Program-made: the position numbers and the translations under genes
The notes under the pieces: model-generated
What the model was told of the DNA's origin: nothing
The model's database searches: none
Seen by the model: the letters and a program-made list of their open reading frames with translations, nothing else
In this document: positions 1 to 8,829 of the stretch, piece by piece
Layout of the letters: every line of letters starts with the position of its first letter
Numbering within the stretch: the first letter of the stretch is position 1
Assembly: GCA_013388685.1 (NCBI GenBank)
Contig: JACAET010000008.1
Span: 17,067 to 81,066 of the forward strand
Length of the DNA: 64,000 bases
Direction: 5' to 3'
Source of the DNA: Chloroflexota bacterium
Lineage (GTDB): Bacteria; Chloroflexota; Anaerolineae; Anaerolineales; Villigracilaceae

Positions 1-363
1 GAATGCCTGCCCGAACTGCTTGCCAGCGCCGATGTTTCTCTGGTGGTCATGAAGAAGGGAATGGGTTCGGCATCCCTGCCCTCGAAACTGTTTTCCATTT
101 TTGCCTCCGGGAGGCCCGTGCTGGCAAGCGTGGATGAGGACAGCGATGCGTGGAAGTTGGTGTGCGGCTCGCAGGCGGGGCTGTGTGTGCTGCCTGCCAA
201 CCCGCAGCGTTTGGCAGAGGCGATTCTGTCTCTGCGCAACGACCCTGCCTGCCGTGAGGCGATGGGAAAAAAGGGGCGCGCATGGGCGGAGCAGCATCAT
301 TCGCCGCAATCGGCGTCGGCTGGGTTTGAAAGGATTTTTCTGGAGATGATGAACCTGGAATGA
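1..363 (+). CDS. Glycosyltransferase, GT4-like (C-terminal part)
   Basis: The frame is open from base 1, so the start lies upstream of the window. The 120 residues seen resemble the C-terminal lobe of a GT-B glycosyltransferase. They contain the stretch SLPSKLFS (bases 73-96) followed by ASGRPVLA, the loop region that in GT4 enzymes contacts the nucleotide-sugar donor. Closing helices follow (LAEAILSLRNDP, MGKKGRAWAEQHHSP). The stop overlaps the next start as ATGA, so the two are probably translated together in the polysaccharide operon. Family placement is good; donor and acceptor sugars cannot be told. Confidence 0.8.
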   Translation, partial: ECLPELLASADVSLVVMKKGMGSASLPSKLFSIFASGRPVLASVDEDSDAWKLVCGSQAGLCVLPANPQRLAEAILSLRNDPACREAMGKKGRAWAEQHHSPQSASAGFERIFLEMMNLE

Positions 364-1223
364 AATTCGAATATGTTGACTGCCCCGTTTGTGGTCCTTC
401 TCGAACCCGCATCTGGCTGAAGGAGAAAAGCGGCGCCCGTTATGTGCGCTGCCTGGATTGCGACACGGTGTATGCCTCGCCTCGTTTCCCTCGGGAAGTC
501 CGTCATTCCAATGGAGATACGGTGTGGGACTATACCCCTGAATTACTGGCGCGTGAGTCGCTCCGCCTGCCTGCCTTGAAGCAGGAGGCGGATTACATTC
601 AACGGCATTCGCCCGGCGGCAGGTTATTGGATGTGGGATGCAGCAGCGGCGATCTCTTCCGCTTTTTTGCCCCCTCCTCATGGGAGAGGTACGGTGTCGA
701 GTTGTCTGCCACAGCCGCTGAGTATGCCTCCCGAACGTATGATGCCCGTGTTGTTCCCGGTACGCTGCGCTCTGCTCAATTCCCCGATGGTTATTTCGAC
801 CTGGTGACGATGCTGGATATGTTGTATCTGGTGGATGATCCGCGCGCAGAAATGGACGAGGTAAAACGCATTCTGAGCCCGAAGGGAATCGTGGCAATCG
901 AAATTGCCGGACAGGCGTACATGTTCCTGCGCAGCCGGGGAGCGGTGGCGTTGTTGATGGAACGCCGCTGGTGCCGCCTCACTCCTGATACGCATTTGTA
1001 CTGGTTCACTCCTGCAGGGTTACAGCGCCTGCTCGAAAACAGCGGTCTCCGTCCCTTTGCGTGGTATGTTGCTTCGAGTCCGGTTCGCCCCAACCCTGTG
1101 AGCCATTGGGTTGCTTCCGCCTACTATCGTGTGTATTCGTCGCTTGCGGGCAGGTCACTTTCCATGCTAAATTGGGCTCCCCGCTATCTTTGTCTTGCCG
1201 GTGCGCCGGGAGCCCAGCCATGA
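360..1223 (+). CDS. Class I SAM-dependent methyltransferase with N-terminal zinc ribbon
   Basis: 287 residues. Residues 8-35 hold two CxxC pairs (CPVC, CLDC), probably a small zinc ribbon. The SAM-binding motif I is LLDVGCSSGDLF near residues 88-99, and LVTMLDMLYLVDDP supplies the later core strands. Enzymes of this build sit in polysaccharide loci and methylate sugars or their precursors. The ATG at 360 overlaps the preceding stop, and the gene ends in a further ATGA overlap. Transfer of a methyl group in glycan assembly is inferred from context; the substrate is unknown. Confidence 0.8.
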   Translation: MKFEYVDCPVCGPSRTRIWLKEKSGARYVRCLDCDTVYASPRFPREVRHSNGDTVWDYTPELLARESLRLPALKQEADYIQRHSPGGRLLDVGCSSGDLFRFFAPSSWERYGVELSATAAEYASRTYDARVVPGTLRSAQFPDGYFDLVTMLDMLYLVDDPRAEMDEVKRILSPKGIVAIEIAGQAYMFLRSRGAVALLMERRWCRLTPDTHLYWFTPAGLQRLLENSGLRPFAWYVASSPVRPNPVSHWVASAYYRVYSSLAGRSLSMLNWAPRYLCLAGAPGAQP

Positions 1224-2140
1224 CGCCCGAAGTTTTTGCGGAATGGTTTCGCCGCCAGGGGCATCGCGTATTGCGCACGGCAAGCAGTTACTGGGCGGAG
1301 GCAGGTCCGCGTACCTTCCAAGCCTTTCCATACCACTGGCTGATTGTGCCTACACAGACTGAGCTCGATCATTTGCTGCGGGAACATTCCGCCATTGGGC
1401 TGCGATATTCCACGCCGTGGGAAGGTGCATCGGGAGCCGCCAGTTATCATGTGGTATTCATGGAGCGGGAATATCCTCTGTCCATTCTGCCGCAAAAGAC
1501 CCGTCCCGATGTGCGCCGCACCTTGCAGCGCGGAGCCGTTGAGCAAATCTCTTTCCCGCGTCTGGCGCGCGATGGGTGGAAATTGCGCGCAGATACCTTG
1601 AAGCGGCAGGGACGGGAAGGCGCTGAAAGCCGCGAATGGTGGGAGCGACTTTGCATGAGCGCCGAAGGGTTACCGGGCTTCGAGGCGTGGGCGGTTGTGG
1701 TGGAGGGTCAACTGACTGCCGCCTTGATTGCCTTTCTGTATGAAGATTGCTGCAATGTGCTGTATCAACAAAGCCGCACCGAATACCTGTCTTTGGGTGT
1801 GAATAATGCCTTGACCTATGTTTTCACCCGAGAAGTCTTAAGCCGACAAAACCCTCCCTGGATATTTTATGGCTTGCATTCCCTCGATGCCCCCCCCACT
1901 GTGGACGAATTCAAGTTCCACATGCGTTATACTGCCAAACCTGTGCGGCAGAGGGTGGTCTTTCACCCGTGGCTGCGCCCGTTGATGAACCCGCTCAGCC
2001 ATGCGCTGCTCAAAGCGGGTTTGCGCCTGAAGCCTGAACAGCCGGCGCTTTCCAAAGCCGAAGGCATGCTGCGTTTTTATTTTCAGGAACGGCTGCCGCT
2101 CGAGCGACAGTCTCTGCCCCCGCCGCTGCAACCGAAGTGA
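1220..2140 (+). CDS. FemAB/GNAT-like acyltransferase
   Basis: 306 residues from the ATG at 1220, chosen because it overlaps the previous stop; the frame is open further upstream but that part lies inside the methyltransferase. The C-terminal half shows the FemAB-related acetyltransferase pattern: ALIAFLYEDCCNVLYQQS, then GVNNALTY, then a FYGLHSLD...FK segment. Proteins of this kind transfer an acyl or aminoacyl group in cell-envelope polymers. Residues 275-282 read PALSKAEG, a peptide often produced by dispersed repeats that enter genes in frame. An acyl-decoration role for the polysaccharide is inferred from position. Confidence 0.65.
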   Translation: MTPEVFAEWFRRQGHRVLRTASSYWAEAGPRTFQAFPYHWLIVPTQTELDHLLREHSAIGLRYSTPWEGASGAASYHVVFMEREYPLSILPQKTRPDVRRTLQRGAVEQISFPRLARDGWKLRADTLKRQGREGAESREWWERLCMSAEGLPGFEAWAVVVEGQLTAALIAFLYEDCCNVLYQQSRTEYLSLGVNNALTYVFTREVLSRQNPPWIFYGLHSLDAPPTVDEFKFHMRYTAKPVRQRVVFHPWLRPLMNPLSHALLKAGLRLKPEQPALSKAEGMLRFYFQERLPLERQSLPPPLQPK

Positions 2141-2163
2141 TTTTTTAAGAGGATTCGATCATC

Positions 2164-3732
2164 ATGCAAAACACCCCTGTCTTCCAGCAATTACCCTTTT
2201 CTCTGCCCGGGTTATATGCCCGCTTCGAGAATCGAGTTTCCAACATCCTCAAACGACTGATGGATGTGACCGCCGCCGCGCTGGGATTGATCCTTCTCTC
2301 GCCTTTGTTTCTGGTGCTGGCAATTTTCATCAAGCGCGATTCGCCAGGTCCCGTTTTCTATTGGGGAAAGCGTGTCGGCAGGTTTGGGCGGGAATTTCGC
2401 ATTCTCAAATTTCGCACCATGCGCGAAGAGCCAGCCAGCTATAACGGTCCGCCGGTTACGGGGCGGGACGACCCGCGTATCACACCCCTCGGGCAGTGGC
2501 TGCGAGACACCAAACTCAACGAACTGCCGCAGTTGTGGAATGTGCTGATTGGCGAGATGAGTCTTGTCGGTCCGCGCCCCGAAGCGCCGGAGATCGCCAA
2601 GACCTGGCCGCCATCCGTGCGGGACGAGATCCTGTCCATGCGCCCGGGCATCACCAGTCCCGCCAGCATTTCGTATCGGGATGAAGAAAAGCGCCTCCGC
2701 CCCGACCGTGTGATTGACGACTACCTCGAAAACATCCTGCCCGACAAACTCCGCCTGGATCAACTCTACGTCCGTCATCACAACCTGCTGACCGACATCG
2801 ATACCCTGTTCTGGACGTTTGTCATTCTCATTCCGCGCTTCAGTGAGCAACAGATTTCAGAGGGGTGGCTCTTTGTGGGACCTCTTTCCCGCTTCACGCA
2901 CCGCTATTTGAACTGGTTCATCATCGATTTTTTGGTTGCGCTCTTTTGCATTGGGTTGACCGGTACGCTCTGGCACATGAGCGGTCCGCTCAATCTGGGA
3001 CTGGATCGCGCCATTTCCATGTCAATCATTCTTGCCTTCCTGTTTAGCGTTTTCAATATCCTCCTCGGCTTGAGATCGGTTTCATGGTCGCACCCCGCCG
3101 CCGAGGATGTCTTGAGGTTATTTTTATCCTCCGTTCTGGTTACGGCGGCGGTCATTGCATTGGAACTGGTATATCATCCATCCATATTTCCGCCTGCCCG
3201 TTTCCTCTCTGCGGCGGGGTTGTCTGTTCTGCTTGGTTTTGTTGCCGTGCGCTACCGCCTGCGTCTGGTTACAGGGCTTGCCAGCCGATGGATTGACCTC
3301 CGTAACAGCACCTTTGGCGCGCCGGAGCGCGTCCTGGTGGTCGGGGCGGGGGAGGGAAGCGAGTTCGCGGTATGGCTGTTGCAAAGGCGCGATTTCAAAC
3401 GCATCTACAAGATCGTCGGCATCGTGGATGACGATCCCGCCAAGCAGGGGATGCGTTACGAAGGGTTGAAGGTATTGGGCTCCACCGCGGATATTCCGGA
3501 GCTGGTCACCCGGTACGACGTGGGTGTGATCTTTTACACGATTGCCCGCATCTCCCCGGAAGATAATCGCCGCATTCTTCATGTTTGTTACAAGACCGGT
3601 CTGCATGTTGTGATGCTTTCGGAGGTGCTCAACCTTCTGCACCGGCAGTTGACGCCGCCTGTGCCTGACAGCGCCTCACCCGCCGTTGATGCGTTTGCCG
3701 CGCAGCGAAAAGAAGATAAGGTTGCCGTATGA
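2164..3732 (+). CDS. Sugar-phosphate transferase fused to a membrane-Rossmann domain (reversed order)
   Basis: 522 residues with a good ribosome site (AAGAGGA, 10 bases before ATG). Residues 20-210 are a bacterial sugar transferase, which attaches sugar-1-phosphate to undecaprenyl phosphate: one membrane hairpin near 35-57, KFRTM at 82-86, and LPQLWNVL...MSLVGPRPE at 121-140. The usual Asp-Glu dyad reads Asn119-Glu120. Four further membrane segments follow (about 249-370), then a nucleotide-binding Rossmann unit (RVLVVGAGEGSE, from about 389) like the N-terminal half of CapD/WbpM proteins. In the common long enzymes this half comes first. It overlaps the dehydratase gene by ATGA. Confidence 0.8.
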   Translation: MQNTPVFQQLPFSLPGLYARFENRVSNILKRLMDVTAAALGLILLSPLFLVLAIFIKRDSPGPVFYWGKRVGRFGREFRILKFRTMREEPASYNGPPVTGRDDPRITPLGQWLRDTKLNELPQLWNVLIGEMSLVGPRPEAPEIAKTWPPSVRDEILSMRPGITSPASISYRDEEKRLRPDRVIDDYLENILPDKLRLDQLYVRHHNLLTDIDTLFWTFVILIPRFSEQQISEGWLFVGPLSRFTHRYLNWFIIDFLVALFCIGLTGTLWHMSGPLNLGLDRAISMSIILAFLFSVFNILLGLRSVSWSHPAAEDVLRLFLSSVLVTAAVIALELVYHPSIFPPARFLSAAGLSVLLGFVAVRYRLRLVTGLASRWIDLRNSTFGAPERVLVVGAGEGSEFAVWLLQRRDFKRIYKIVGIVDDDPAKQGMRYEGLKVLGSTADIPELVTRYDVGVIFYTIARISPEDNRRILHVCYKTGLHVVMLSEVLNLLHRQLTPPVPDSASPAVDAFAAQRKEDKVAV

Positions 3733-4724
3733 GCGGGTTTTGGCGCGGACGGCATGTACTGGTCACCGGGGCAGGCGGGTTTATTGGAAGCCATCTGGTC
3801 GAAGCGCTGCTTCGAGAAGGAGCGGAAGTGCGTGCTTTTGTGCGCTACACCTCGCGCAATGACCCGGGGCTGCTCAAACTGCTCGAGCCTGACGCCCTTG
3901 CCGGCATCGAGGTGGTGACCGGCGACCTGCGGGATGAACATGCCGTTTCTGACGCAGTCAAAGGCTGTGACCTGGTCTTTCACCTGGGGGCGCTGATTTC
4001 CATTCCTTATTCTTATGTTCACCCGGCGGAGGTGGCGTCGGTCAATTTTATGGGGACGCTCAACGTGCTGATGGCTTGCCGCGCCCAGGGCGTAAAGCGG
4101 CTGGTGCATACCTCCACCAGCGAAGTGTATGGCACGGCGCGGCAGACGCCGATCAATGAAAAACATCCCTTGCAGGGACAGTCGCCGTATGCTGCCAGCA
4201 AAATCGGCGCGGATAAATTGGTGGAAAGTTTCATCGCCGCATACAGCCTGTCTGCCGTGACGGTGCGCCCGTTCAACACCTTTGGACCACGCCAGTCGGC
4301 GCGGGCGGTCATTCCCACCATCATCACGCAGGCGCTGGCAAAAGATGAAGTTCAACTTGGCAGCCTGACCACGACGCGCGACTTCACGTTTGTCACAGAT
4401 ACGGTGAACGGCTTCCTGCGCGCGGCGGAAGCGCCCGGCGTGGAGGGCGAGGTCTTCAACCTGGGGACGGGGGAGGAGATTTCGATTGGCGACCTGGCGG
4501 AGCGGATCCTCCGTCAGATTGGCAGAAGCGTCAGAATAACAGAAGACAGGCGTCGGTTAAGACCGGAAGCGTCTGAAGTTCTTCGGTTGGTTTCCGATCA
4601 TTCCCTCGCCGTCCAGCGCCTGGGATGGAAACCCTCGGTCACGCTCGACGAGGGACTGGTGCGCACCATCGAATGGATTCGCGGCAATCTGCATCGCTAC
4701 AAAGCAGGTGCGTATGAGTTTTAA
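3729..4724 (+). CDS. NAD-dependent nucleotide-sugar 4,6-dehydratase (extended SDR, LegB-like)
   Basis: 331 residues, the full length for extended short-chain dehydrogenases. The NAD-binding motif GAGGFIG spans residues 14-20, the catalytic pair is Y154-x3-K158 (YAASK), and HTSTSEVYG and RPFNTFGPRQ are typical of 4,6-dehydratases and epimerases. The overall pattern is closest to LegB-type UDP- or GDP-HexNAc 4,6-dehydratases. A nucleotidyltransferase and an aminotransferase follow directly, which fits formation of a 4-keto-6-deoxy intermediate that is then aminated. The exact nucleotide sugar is not determined. Confidence 0.8.
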   Translation: MSGFWRGRHVLVTGAGGFIGSHLVEALLREGAEVRAFVRYTSRNDPGLLKLLEPDALAGIEVVTGDLRDEHAVSDAVKGCDLVFHLGALISIPYSYVHPAEVASVNFMGTLNVLMACRAQGVKRLVHTSTSEVYGTARQTPINEKHPLQGQSPYAASKIGADKLVESFIAAYSLSAVTVRPFNTFGPRQSARAVIPTIITQALAKDEVQLGSLTTTRDFTFVTDTVNGFLRAAEAPGVEGEVFNLGTGEEISIGDLAERILRQIGRSVRITEDRRRLRPEASEVLRLVSDHSLAVQRLGWKPSVTLDEGLVRTIEWIRGNLHRYKAGAYEF

Positions 4725-4733
4725 GAGAGACGT

Positions 4734-5444
4734 ATGAAGGCGGTCATTCTGGCGGGGGGCAAAGGCACGCGCCTCTCGCCGTACACGAAAATTCTGCCCA
4801 AACCGCTCATGCCGATCGGCGATATGCCCATTCTGGAGGTGATGCTCAAGCAGATGAAACGCGCCGGCATTACCGATGTGGTGCTGACGGTGGGGCATCT
4901 TGCCAACCTGCTGCGCTCATTCTTCATGGACGGTCAACAGTGGGGGATGAACATCTCATACAGTTATGAAGAGAAACCGCTCGGCACGGCGGGTCCGCTT
5001 TCCCTGATTGACGGGCTGGATTCGACCTTTTTGGTGACCAACGGAGATGTGCTGACGACGCTGGATTTCCGCGAATTGATTGCGTTTCACAAGGCGCAGG
5101 GCAGCGCCGCCACCATTGCCGTCCACAAAAGGCGGGTCAAAATTGACCTCGGCGTGGTACAAAGCGACGGCGACAACCGCATCATCGGTTACATCGAGAA
5201 ACCCATCTACGATTACACGGTCAGCATGGGGATCTATGTTTTCGAGCCGCAGGTCTTGAAATTCATCCCCCATAACCTGTATCTTGATTTCCCCGAACTC
5301 GTCTTGAAATTAATCGCCGCTGGCGAAAAAGTGGTCGGTTACCCCTTCGACGGGTATTGGATGGACCTGGGGCGCCCCGACGATTACGCCCAAGCCGCCG
5401 GAGATTTTGCCGTTATGCGCGAACAATTTTTACCCGAGGAGTAA
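4734..5444 (+). CDS. Sugar-1-phosphate nucleotidyltransferase
   Basis: 236 residues, a compact enzyme without the C-terminal beta-helix of GlmU. The N-terminus MKAVILAGGKGTRL is the nucleotide-binding signature, LPKPLMPIGDMP the next conserved block, and VTNGDVL carries the metal-binding Asp. It makes an NDP-sugar from a sugar-1-phosphate and NTP. It lies 9 bases after the dehydratase and just ahead of the aminotransferase, so it probably supplies their nucleotide-sugar substrate, as PtmE does for GDP-linked legionaminic acid precursors. Which NTP and sugar are used is unknown. Confidence 0.85.
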   Translation: MKAVILAGGKGTRLSPYTKILPKPLMPIGDMPILEVMLKQMKRAGITDVVLTVGHLANLLRSFFMDGQQWGMNISYSYEEKPLGTAGPLSLIDGLDSTFLVTNGDVLTTLDFRELIAFHKAQGSAATIAVHKRRVKIDLGVVQSDGDNRIIGYIEKPIYDYTVSMGIYVFEPQVLKFIPHNLYLDFPELVLKLIAAGEKVVGYPFDGYWMDLGRPDDYAQAAGDFAVMREQFLPEE

Positions 5445-5446
5445 TT

Positions 5447-6610
5447 GTGGATTGGCTTGTGCCGCTTTCCGACATTGATTTTGGCGCTGAGGAGGAAGAA
5501 GCCGTTCAGCAGGTGGTGAAAAGCCGCTGGCTGACGATGGGCGCCGTGACACGAGAGTTCGAGGAGGAATTTGCCGCATACATCGGCGCGCGTCACGCCA
5601 TTGCGGTGACGAATGCCACGGCGGCGCTGCATCTCGCTTGCGTGGCGGCAGGCTTGGGCCCGGGGGATGAGGCGGTTCTTCCCTCGCTGACATTTGTCGC
5701 CACCGCCAATGCAGTCCGCTACACTGGAGCCGTTCCTGTCTTCGCCGATATCGAAGGCGAAAACAGCCTAAATATATCCGTCCAGGAAATCGAAGACTGC
5801 ATTACGCCGCGTACGCGCGCCATCCTGGTCATGCATTACGGCGGTTATGCCTGCGATATGCCCGCCATCCTTGCGCTGGCTGAAAGACACGGATTGATGG
5901 TCATTGAAGATGCGGCGCACGCGCTCGGTTCCGAACTGAATGGGCGCATGTTGGGCACGTGGGGAACGGTCGGTTGTTTCAGTTTCTTTTCCAACAAGAA
6001 CATGACCACCGGCGAAGGCGGTATGCTGGTGACGAACGACGATCGCCTGGCGGACAGACTGCGTCTCTTGCGTTCGCACGGCATGACCAGCCTGACCTGG
6101 GATCGCCACAAGGGACACGCCTGGAGTTACGATGTGGTGGATTTGGGTTATAACTACCGTATTGATGAAATCCGTTCGGCATTGGGGCGTGTCCAATTGA
6201 GGAAACTTGCGCACAATAATCGGCTGCGCCGGGAAAAGACCGCGCTCTACCGCCATTTGCTCGAGGAGCAATGCCCGGAGACGCTTGTGCCTTTCGATAA
6301 TCACCCCGGCGTCTCCGCCTGCCATCTCATGCCCATTCTGCTTCCGGATGACGCGTCCCGCGAGGAATTCATGCGCTCGATGAAAGAGCGGGGAATTCAA
6401 ACCAGCATTCACTACCCGCCGGTTCATCTGTTCAGTGCTTATCGCGGCGTGCCCCTTCCGGTTCCCCAGAGCCTGGCATTTACAGAGATCATGGCGGCAC
6501 GCGAAGTGTCTCTGCCGCTGTATCCGGCGCTTTCAGAAGCCTCGATCAGGCTGGTGGTCGAAGCCGTCCAGTCCTCTCTGGTTCGTATCGGGCGGGTAGC
6601 GCCCTTATGA
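5447..6610 (+). CDS. DegT/DnrJ/EryC1/StrS family PLP aminotransferase
   Basis: 387 residues from GTG 5447, chosen because GAGGAG lies 5 bases upstream and the preceding gene stops at 5444. The protein has the whole sugar-aminotransferase pattern: AVTNATAALHLA, EDAAHALGSELNGR, and the PLP lysine K184 within FSNKNMTTGEGGML. Members aminate keto nucleotide sugars, usually from glutamate. Placed after a 4,6-dehydratase it likely gives a 4-amino-4,6-dideoxy hexose (LegC- or PglE-like). N-acetylation and transfer could be done by genes nearby, but this is inference. Confidence 0.85.
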   Translation: MDWLVPLSDIDFGAEEEEAVQQVVKSRWLTMGAVTREFEEEFAAYIGARHAIAVTNATAALHLACVAAGLGPGDEAVLPSLTFVATANAVRYTGAVPVFADIEGENSLNISVQEIEDCITPRTRAILVMHYGGYACDMPAILALAERHGLMVIEDAAHALGSELNGRMLGTWGTVGCFSFFSNKNMTTGEGGMLVTNDDRLADRLRLLRSHGMTSLTWDRHKGHAWSYDVVDLGYNYRIDEIRSALGRVQLRKLAHNNRLRREKTALYRHLLEEQCPETLVPFDNHPGVSACHLMPILLPDDASREEFMRSMKERGIQTSIHYPPVHLFSAYRGVPLPVPQSLAFTEIMAAREVSLPLYPALSEASIRLVVEAVQSSLVRIGRVAPL

Positions 6611-6625
6611 TGTTGATAATCTATT

Positions 6626-6654
6626 TCGTCAAAAATACACTTCTTGGGTACAAT
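6626..6654 (+). promoter_or_regulatory. Possible sigma-70-type promoter for the tyrosine autokinase
   Basis: TCGTCA (6626-6631), 17 bases, then TACAAT (6649-6654), about 60 bases ahead of the autokinase start. A second -10-like TATAAT is at 6680-6685 without a clear -35. The match is modest; the 105-base gap before the gene makes some initiation here plausible. Confidence 0.35.
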
Positions 6655-6715
6655 ATGAAAGCTTAGGATCGCGCACCAGTATAATCCCTGTTGCAAGGTT
6701 CTTTAGGAGTTTCGG

Positions 6716-8545
6716 ATGGAATTGAAAGACTATATTCGAACTATCAAGCATTGGCTTTGGCTGCTAATCCTGGGTGTGGTCCTGGGCGGAGCAGGAGGAT
6801 ATTTTGCGAGCGCTTACCAGACGCCGATCTATCAGGCATCCACGCGCGTGATGGTCATGCGCCCTCCGCAGGAAAGCGTGTCCGATTACACCTATCTGAG
6901 CGCCCAGCAGTTGACTCAAACCTATATCCAGTTGATGACGACGCGTCCCGTGCTGGAGGCGACCTCTGCGGAGCTCGGATATGAGATCGATCCCGAGCAG
7001 ATCAGCATCCAGCAGATTCGCGATACGCAAGTCATCCAATTGACTGTGGAAGACCCGGACCCCGAACGCGTTGCCCTGATCGCCAATACCCTGGTGGTCA
7101 AACTGATCGAGCAGAATGATACTTTCCAGGCGGGACGTTTCAATTCCGCCGAAGCGAGCCTGCGCGACCAGATCCAGCAAATGGAGGGGCAAATTTCGGG
7201 TTTGCAAACCATCATCAGCCAGATTTCCAATCAGAATTTACAGGAACAAATCGCCCAGATCGAGGCGCAGATTGCGCCCTTGCAGGATGAAATTCTGACT
7301 CTGGAACAAGAGATCGCAGCGCTCTCCACGCCGTTTGGGCAGAACAAGGTGCTCATTGCGGAAAAACAGGCGCGCATCGACCAAATCAAGCCTTTGTTGG
7401 GCGTCTATCAGGAAATCTATTCGAATCTCGTTGTTTTGGGTAAACCCATCGAAGGCAGTGGCGACGATCCGCAACTGGTTCAACTGCAGTCCACGTTGGG
7501 TTTGTATCAGCAAATCTACATCAATCTGTTGAACAATCTCGAAACCATCCGGCTGGCGCGTTTGCAAAATACCCCAAACATCGTCCAGATCGAACCCGCT
7601 TCCGTGCCGGTGATTCCCATTCGCCCGCGCACTGTGATGAATACCGTGCTTGCCTCGGTGGTGGGCTTGATTCTGGCATCCGCCATCGTTTTTCTGTTCG
7701 AGTATCTGGACGACACCCTGAAAACGCCGGATGAAGTCGAACGCATCCTGGGCGTCCCTGTGCTTGGTTTTATCGCGGAGATGCAATACCGAAGCAAGGA
7801 GGGGGAGGTATACGTTTCGCGCCAACCGCGTTCTCCTGTATCGGAAGCGTTTCGTTCACTTCGCACCAATCTCGAGTATGCCGCCGTCCAGAAGCCCATC
7901 CGCACCCTGATCGTGACCAGCCCCGAGCCATCCGAGGGGAAGACGACCGTGGCGGTCAACCTGGCGGCGATCTACAGCCAGGCAAAAAACAGCGTCACGC
8001 TCCTGGATGCCGACATGCGCCATCCCAACGTACATCGGTATCTGGGGTTGCCCAATATGGACGGGCTGAGCAACCTGTTCCGCGACCGTATTGAAGTACA
8101 AAAGGTTTTCCGTCATAAAGTTGATTTGCCGAAATTAACCGTAATCACGACCGGTAATCTGCCCCCCAACCCCGCGGAATTGCTGGGCTCCGACCGCATG
8201 AGCTGGATTCTGGACGAACTCCACTCCACTGCTGATATGGTCATCATTGACACGCCGCCCTCCCTGGTTGCCGATGCGCAGGTGCTGGCGGCAAAAGTGG
8301 ACGCCGTCCTCATCGTCATCAAACCGGGGAAGACAAGTGCCGAAGCCGCGCGCAGTTCCATGGAGTTATACCGTCGGGCGGGCGCCAGAGTGGTGGGCGT
8401 GGTGCTCAACCGCATTCCGCGTAACCGCAGTTATTACTATGGCGGTTACAAATATTACTCGCCCTACAGCGACAAAAAGGGGTACTTTTCCAGCGCCAAT
8501 GTGGATTTGGAAGAGGTAAGCCCTACTGATAATCCCAGCAGCTGA
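6716..8545 (+). CDS. Polysaccharide co-polymerase / tyrosine autokinase (Wzz + BY-kinase)
   Basis: 609 residues; AGGAG lies 6 bases before ATG. The Wzz domain spans residues 1-340 with membrane helices near 14-35 and 305-330 and a long coiled-coil periplasmic part. The cytoplasmic kinase follows: Walker A SEGKT (K409), Walker A' LLDADMRHP, Walker B MVIIDTPP. The tail carries a tyrosine cluster, SYYYGGYKYYSPYS, the usual autophosphorylation site. Such proteins set chain length and export of capsule or exopolysaccharide. The phosphatase at 8967 is the natural partner that removes the phosphates. Confidence 0.92.
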   Translation: MELKDYIRTIKHWLWLLILGVVLGGAGGYFASAYQTPIYQASTRVMVMRPPQESVSDYTYLSAQQLTQTYIQLMTTRPVLEATSAELGYEIDPEQISIQQIRDTQVIQLTVEDPDPERVALIANTLVVKLIEQNDTFQAGRFNSAEASLRDQIQQMEGQISGLQTIISQISNQNLQEQIAQIEAQIAPLQDEILTLEQEIAALSTPFGQNKVLIAEKQARIDQIKPLLGVYQEIYSNLVVLGKPIEGSGDDPQLVQLQSTLGLYQQIYINLLNNLETIRLARLQNTPNIVQIEPASVPVIPIRPRTVMNTVLASVVGLILASAIVFLFEYLDDTLKTPDEVERILGVPVLGFIAEMQYRSKEGEVYVSRQPRSPVSEAFRSLRTNLEYAAVQKPIRTLIVTSPEPSEGKTTVAVNLAAIYSQAKNSVTLLDADMRHPNVHRYLGLPNMDGLSNLFRDRIEVQKVFRHKVDLPKLTVITTGNLPPNPAELLGSDRMSWILDELHSTADMVIIDTPPSLVADAQVLAAKVDAVLIVIKPGKTSAEAARSSMELYRRAGARVVGVVLNRIPRNRSYYYGGYKYYSPYSDKKGYFSSANVDLEEVSPTDNPSS

Positions 8546-8651
8546 CCGCCTCATCCGTACGCTGTTGCCCGCTCTGGTCATTTGTGCGCTGTCCCCGCCA
8601 TCCAACACTCTTGTGGGGTATTGACTTTTGAACTGTCCGCTATTCTAACCA

Positions 8652-8705
8652 GTCGGTCAAAACTCATTCGACGCGCAGGAGATGTTCTTCGTTGGCGCTT
8701 GCCCA
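8652..8705 (+). repeat. Partial copy of a dispersed MITE-like repeat (copy A)
   Basis: AGTCGGTCAAAACTCATTCG followed by ACGCGCAGGAGATGTTCTTC matches the left part of the elements at 23769-23919 and, inverted, 53519-53669. Similarity stops exactly where the element at 8706-8801 begins, so this copy is either truncated or interrupted. Confidence 0.75.
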
Positions 8706-8801
8706 CCAAAGCCGTCCGGAGATCAATCTCCGGGCTATTCGTACGAAGTCTGCTCAAGCGGACTGAATAACCGGGTGTTAGCCGTCTTCCGACGGCTTTG
8801 G
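8706..8801. repeat. 96-bp palindromic element with 11-bp terminal inverted repeats
   Basis: The ends are perfect inverted repeats: CCAAAGCCGTC (8706-8716) and GACGGCTTTGG (8791-8801). Inside are smaller hairpins (CCGGAGA...TCTCCGG; GCCGTCTTCCGACGGC). There is no coding capacity. The shape is that of a REP/MITE-type element; no second full copy is seen in the window. Confidence 0.65.
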
Positions 8802-8811
8802 ATGAGACAGC

Positions 8812-8829
8812 CCGGACATTCATGTCCGG
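8812..8829. repeat. Perfect 8-bp stem hairpin
   Basis: CCGGACAT-TC-ATGTCCGG, followed by an ACGGG that extends partial symmetry with the preceding CCC. No T-run follows, so it is not a standard terminator. Confidence 0.5.
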
